NCBI GenBank assembly: GCA_029781035.1
Contig: JAKOXK010000096.1
Span: forward strand, 1-64,000
Length of the DNA stretch: 64,000 nt
Direction of reading: 5' to 3'
Origin: Armatimonadota bacterium
Lineage (GTDB): Bacteria > Armatimonadota > Fimbriimonadia > Fimbriimonadales > Fimbriimonadaceae
The position numbers were made by a program, and so were the translations under genes. A model generated the notes under the pieces. The model did no database searches. It worked only from the letters and a program-made list of their open reading frames with translations, and had not been told where the DNA came from. Below, piece by piece: positions 60,848 through 64,000 of the stretch (positions within the stretch are counted from its first letter, which is position 1; each line of letters starts with the position of its first letter).

Positions 60848-61912
60848 ATGAAGATCGCCGTCGTCGGGGCCGGCATCATGGGACTCTGTGCCGCCAAATC
60901 GCTGGCTGAACACGGGCATGACGTCACTGTGTTCGAGCAACACAGGCCAGGCCACCCGTTTGGCTCAAGCCACGGCCGCTCACGAATCGTAAGACAGGCA
61001 TATCCAGACCAGTTTTACACGGAGATTCTCCTGGAGGCCCATGAGCTTTGGTACAAGTTAGAGGCGGAGACAGGCAAGAAACTGATCCATGAAGTCGGGC
61101 TCTTGACGGTCGGCCCAAGAGATGAGCCCGAGATGTGGCACGAACTTGAGGCTCTCGAGAACCTCAAGATCCCCATGCGCGTGCTTACATCGAAAGAGAT
61201 CAGAAACGTGCATTCTCATATGGTCCTGGGCGACGGCGAGATCGCCATCATGACTCTGAGCGCCGGGTGGGCAGACGTCCCAACCATATTGGCCGCCTTG
61301 ACTGACGCTGCTGGCAGGCTTGGCGTGCGGTTCGTCTCTGACCGTGTGACGGTCTTGGAGCCTTCGGGAGACGTCCGCTGTGCGCGGAATGGTCCGACCG
61401 GACCTTTCGATCGGGTTGTCGTTGCGGCGGGACCTTGGGTGACGAAGTTCTTCGACTTGCCGCTCACTGTGACGCTTCAAACCTATGCCTACTTTGAGGG
61501 GCATATGACGGGACCAGTCTGGATCGAGATGTTCGGCGACCACTTCTACGGGTTTCCGAGCGAACCCGATGCCACGAGTTTTAAAGTCGGGCGTCACACG
61601 CCTGGACCGAAGATCGATCCTGACGACCTTGACCGGCCACTGGACGATCAGACGTTGTTCAAGATCAAGGAGAGTGTCGCACGCCGGTTCGACCGAGAGA
61701 CGGGACAGATTGGGCTAACGGAGTCTTCGTCATGCCTCTACACCGTGGCGGCGGCTGACGACTTTCGATTCATGTGGGCCGGCGATCGCATTCTCGTCAT
61801 GAGCGCTTGTAGCGGCCATGGCTTCAAGTTCGGGCCCTGGCTTGGCAGCTTTGTGACGACAATTGTTGAGAAGCCAGAGACACTATCCTCGTGGCCCAGG
61901 TTTCATTTCTGA
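60848..61912 (+). CDS. FAD-dependent oxidoreductase, sarcosine oxidase-like
   Basis: 354 residues with the FAD dinucleotide loop VVGAGIMG (5-12), SSHGRSRIVRQAYPD (about 40-54) and the C-terminal ILVMSACSGHGFKF, the set found in monomeric sarcosine oxidase. The conserved Cys that binds FAD covalently in that family is C296 (SSCLYTV). ATG 60848 is preceded by GGAGGAAG. The N-methyl substrate is uncertain (sarcosine, N-methyltryptophan or similar). Confidence 0.9.
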   Translation: MKIAVVGAGIMGLCAAKSLAEHGHDVTVFEQHRPGHPFGSSHGRSRIVRQAYPDQFYTEILLEAHELWYKLEAETGKKLIHEVGLLTVGPRDEPEMWHELEALENLKIPMRVLTSKEIRNVHSHMVLGDGEIAIMTLSAGWADVPTILAALTDAAGRLGVRFVSDRVTVLEPSGDVRCARNGPTGPFDRVVVAAGPWVTKFFDLPLTVTLQTYAYFEGHMTGPVWIEMFGDHFYGFPSEPDATSFKVGRHTPGPKIDPDDLDRPLDDQTLFKIKESVARRFDRETGQIGLTESSSCLYTVAAADDFRFMWAGDRILVMSACSGHGFKFGPWLGSFVTTIVEKPETLSSWPRFHF

Positions 61913-62137
61913 AAGATGACTATGGCCTGTTCCAGATGCTGCAGACGACTTGTAGACAGCCTTTCTCAATGCGGCTTTTGCCAACTGGACGTGCTCGTCA
62001 ATGAACTCCAAACGATCCCAGAGCGTCCTCAGGTCTGCCGCCTCATCCACGTCCTCCAAAGCAATGTCCGCTTGGTCTCGGATGTTCTTGAGCGCAACCG
62101 TTATCGAATTCAAATCAACGGCGTCATTTTCGGTCAT
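61883..62137 (-). CDS. Small acidic helical protein
   Basis: 84 residues (MTENDAVDLNSITVALKNIR...), strongly acidic and predicted helical (LEDVDEAADLRTLWDRLEFIDEHVQLAKAALRKAVY). It overlaps the end of the flavoprotein gene by 30 bases and lies in the gap before plsC. Codon use and amphipathic pattern support a real gene; ribosome-binding site is weak and the start could be GTG 62140. No family recognised. Confidence 0.55.
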   Translation of the reverse strand: MTENDAVDLNSITVALKNIRDQADIALEDVDEAADLRTLWDRLEFIDEHVQLAKAALRKAVYKSSAASGTGHSHLSEMKPGPRG

Positions 62138-62219
62138 CACTTATTCTCTCTTACGGCACCCACTTAATGATCGGCACAATCCTCACGAATATTCGCAGTA
62201 TTCGAGAGCGCTAGTAACG

Positions 62220-62948
62220 ATGAGCAAGAACATGGAGAAATCAAACAAGTCTCTGTTTTCCAGGATATGGTATAGGTTTGTTGCCCGATTCGTCCGCCAT
62301 TGCTTCTTCGGGCCCCTTGGAGGCATCAAAATATACAATGAGGGCAACGTTCCGGAGTGCGGGCCCGTGATCATTGCTCCTGTGCACGTAAGCAACATGG
62401 ATCCACCCCTCCTCGGTTCAACGTGTCCACGGCAATTGCGTTTCATGGCCAAGGAAGAGCTGTTTCACGTGCCGATCTTGGCTCCCATCATCCGGAGCCT
62501 TGGTGCCTTTCCCGTGAAGCGAGGCGAGTTCGACACGGCCGCTATTCGCCATACGATAGACCGACTGACGTGCGGTGATGCCGTGCTGTTGTTCCCAGAG
62601 GGACAACGCGGCGACTCCAAGGTCATGGGCCCTATTCAGCCCGGGATCGCAGTCCTCGCCAAGCGCTCCCATGCGGTCGTTGTGCCGGTTGGCATCTCTG
62701 GAACGAACCGTATGTTGCCGCGGGGATCCAAGAGGCTCCATCGAGCCAAGTTGCACCTTGTCTATGGCGAACCGTTCACCTATGAGGAAGTGAGCGAGGG
62801 CTTGACCGAAAAGGAGGGACGGCTCCAGTTTGCCAAGACTCTCGGCGACCGGATAGCAGCGGCCTGCGCGATCGCGGGGATGCCTCTCAGAACCTATGGC
62901 TCAGAGTCAGACCCAGTGAAGTCCGACCCGTCTCAAACACCGTCTTGA
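62220..62948 (+). CDS. plsC: 1-acyl-sn-glycerol-3-phosphate acyltransferase
   Basis: Adds the second acyl chain to make phosphatidic acid. 242 residues from ATG 62220. The catalytic HVSNMD (H56, D61) and the acyl-binding FPEGQRGD (125-132) are present, with a membrane-proximal N-terminal helix. An ATG 12 bases later is also possible; the longer frame to 62001 is rejected. The 3' end overlaps the converging gene by 62 bases. Confidence 0.93.
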   Translation: MSKNMEKSNKSLFSRIWYRFVARFVRHCFFGPLGGIKIYNEGNVPECGPVIIAPVHVSNMDPPLLGSTCPRQLRFMAKEELFHVPILAPIIRSLGAFPVKRGEFDTAAIRHTIDRLTCGDAVLLFPEGQRGDSKVMGPIQPGIAVLAKRSHAVVVPVGISGTNRMLPRGSKRLHRAKLHLVYGEPFTYEEVSEGLTEKEGRLQFAKTLGDRIAAACAIAGMPLRTYGSESDPVKSDPSQTPS

Positions 62949-63495
62949 GAGCGAGCCCTCGCACGGGCCTGACCTCAACTCCCGCGGCCAGCCGTTCGCT
63001 GTCGTGCTCTGCGATAAGCGAAAGTACCTCGCTCAAAGGAAAACGGACGGCGAAGAAGCCAAGACCAGTGCGTTTCGTCCAGAAACCCAGTGTGAGTTCA
63101 GTCGGAATGTCCTGGTTCAGTTCACCAAGATTTCCGTAATGAAACGTCGTGGCCAAATAGAGGGCACGACCCCCTGAAGTGACGTTGAGACCATCAGTCA
63201 CGCCAAAGCTAATGCCAGGAGAAATGTCAATGATTGGCGGCGTTAGATTATACGAAACGTTGAAACTACCTTTGCCGGTGTCCGAGTCTTCTCGAACCAT
63301 GGACAGTTCAGCCTCAAAAGCCGTGTTTAATCCCGTCCCGAGCCAAACCCAGGACGCTTTCTCACCCGGAACCCCCAGGTACTCGAAACGGACTTCTCCA
63401 TCCCGCAGTTTGTGGCCCTTGGGAACCTGGATCTCTCGGTCGGCAAGGCAGCTGGAGGCGACAGAAAGAAGCGCCAGAGAGGTCAGGGCACGCAC
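62887..63495 (-). CDS. Exported beta-barrel-like hypothetical protein
   Basis: 202 residues with a signal peptide (GTG start, MRALTSLALLSVASSCLAD). Amphipathic strands follow (VRFEYLGVPGEKASWVWLG, FNVSYNLTPPIIDIS, ALYLATTFHYGNLGEL, LGFFAVRFPLSE, GLALKTVFETGR), ending in LTLSHRF with a terminal Phe. Probably an eight- to ten-stranded outer-membrane barrel; no family recognised. Next gene upstream on the strand ends nine bases away. Confidence 0.68.
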   Translation of the reverse strand: MRALTSLALLSVASSCLADREIQVPKGHKLRDGEVRFEYLGVPGEKASWVWLGTGLNTAFEAELSMVREDSDTGKGSFNVSYNLTPPIIDISPGISFGVTDGLNVTSGGRALYLATTFHYGNLGELNQDIPTELTLGFWTKRTGLGFFAVRFPLSEVLSLIAEHDSERLAAGVEVRPVRGLALKTVFETGRTSLGLTLSHRF

Positions 63496-63504
63496 TGACG
63501 AACC

Positions 63505-64000
63505 TTACCCGCGCGAAGCGATGCGCTCAAGGGTAGCTCTCATGACGGGGCCCGTCTGAGCACTCACGGTGTAAACAAGAGCCTCTCGAAAGACACGCTG
63601 AGCGTCGTGGTCGAGGCTGTTCGCAGCCCCGCTACTGGCTGCCACGCCCGCATGGGCACAGCGTACAGCGAGGTCGATCGCCCAGGCCCGGACACGAAGC
63701 TTTTCGTCGGTCGTGACATCCTCTGTCGAAGCGTCTTGAGCATCGACCATGGCCTGCCTGCACCATTGCAGTTCCTCGACCAACCGGTCGTAGGCCGACT
63801 TGATGAAGTCGGTGCCTTTGCGTTCGTAGGCTCTGAGCACGACGTCTAGACCCGCCCTGGCGCAGCCGACGGCGAAGAAACCTTGGATGGTGATGTTGAT
63901 CAGGTCGTTGCTGTGGATCCAACCCGGCGGTTTGTGGAAAGCAACACGATCCATAGGCAAGTGCAACCCCTTGAGTTCGGCTGCGACCGTCTGAGGGCTC
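63505..64000 (-). CDS. Acyl-CoA dehydrogenase-like protein, C-terminal part (cut by window end)
   Basis: 165 C-terminal residues of a protein whose N-terminus lies beyond 64000: the frame is open to the window edge. The helical pattern and AGVAASSGAANSLDHDAQRVFREALVYTVSAQTGPVM near the end are like the C-terminal helix bundle of acyl-CoA dehydrogenases and flavin monooxygenases of that fold. The catalytic region is outside the window, so the substrate is unknown. An internal TTG at 63966 is not a likely start. Confidence 0.6.
   Translation of the reverse strand, partial: SPQTVAAELKGLHLPMDRVAFHKPPGWIHSNDLINITIQGFFAVGCARAGLDVVLRAYERKGTDFIKSAYDRLVEELQWCRQAMVDAQDASTEDVTTDEKLRVRAWAIDLAVRCAHAGVAASSGAANSLDHDAQRVFREALVYTVSAQTGPVMRATLERIASRG

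Noticed and set aside
1-64000. CRISPR arrays, insertion sequences, integrase or prophage genes
   Set aside because: No repeat-spacer patterns, transposase or phage structural motifs were found on either strand.

Overview
The window looks like a gene-dense chromosomal segment of a diderm bacterium of the Armatimonadota, most likely the Fimbriimonadia. This is inferred from content, not from a database search. The pointers are a UBact-type ubiquitin-like modifier encoded with Dop and a proteasome beta subunit, an ARC/Mpa-type ATPase, many outer-membrane beta-barrels and lipoproteins together with an LptC/OstA-like protein, and a CsaB pyruvyltransferase. GTG and TTG starts are common, as are 4-base start/stop overlaps (ATGA, GTGA, TTGA). 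I see no rRNA, tRNA, CRISPR array, insertion sequence or prophage. No gap without a gene exceeds about 260 bases.

Layout. 0-4.7 kb: proteasomal ATPase, a broken lipoprotein gene, a CBM9/DUF5916 outer-membrane protein (minus strand) and a small secreted protein just before secA. 4.8-13.8 kb: secA, a LolA-like protein, an HD hydrolase, a solitary HicB, rpoN, riboflavin synthase and glyS. 13.9-18.1 kb: a small beta-barrel, then a minus-strand operon read as lipoprotein, dop, UBact, prcB. 18.3-21.9 kb: an HDOD protein, then yceD-plsX-fabH and a small conserved gene. 22-25.3 kb: malate/lactate dehydrogenase, a type II secretion-like pseudopilin and an alpha/beta hydrolase. 25.3-39.7 kb: one long plus-strand envelope operon (tandem-repeat secreted protein, rhomboid protease, DUF5693 membrane protein, CsaB, large beta-barrel, two regulatory-domain lipoproteins around a degenerate peptidase, LptC-like protein). 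39.7-45.5 kb (minus): RtcA, a cysteine-rich membrane protein, EF-P, and ftsE-ftsX-M23 peptidase. 45.7-54.5 kb: thioesterase, DapA-like aldolase, a CorC-type transporter behind a structured leader, coaD, pheA, cdaA-ybbR-GNAT, and metK behind a hairpin leader. 54.6-64 kb: cysteine hydrolase, fumarylacetoacetase with an unknown partner, ANTAR regulator, HIT protein, type-4 uracil-DNA glycosylase, a NanE-NanK fusion, a sarcosine oxidase-like flavoprotein, PlsC, and the C-terminal end of an acyl-CoA dehydrogenase-like protein.

How the genes work together. The ATPase, UBact, Dop and PrcB are four parts of a tagging-and-degradation system. The ligase (PafA) and the alpha subunit (PrcA) are not in the window. 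The 25-40 kb operon joins pyruvylation of a cell-wall polymer (CsaB) to large surface and outer-membrane proteins, so it is probably an envelope-assembly locus. FtsEX with an M23 peptidase is a classical divisome hydrolase module. CdaA-YbbR makes and controls c-di-AMP. The most interesting non-coding signals are an in-frame TGA in the lipobox of the gene after the ATPase, a 15-bp long-range stem with a competing hairpin before the CorC gene, a hairpin covering the metK ribosome-binding site, and the small secreted ORF before secA.
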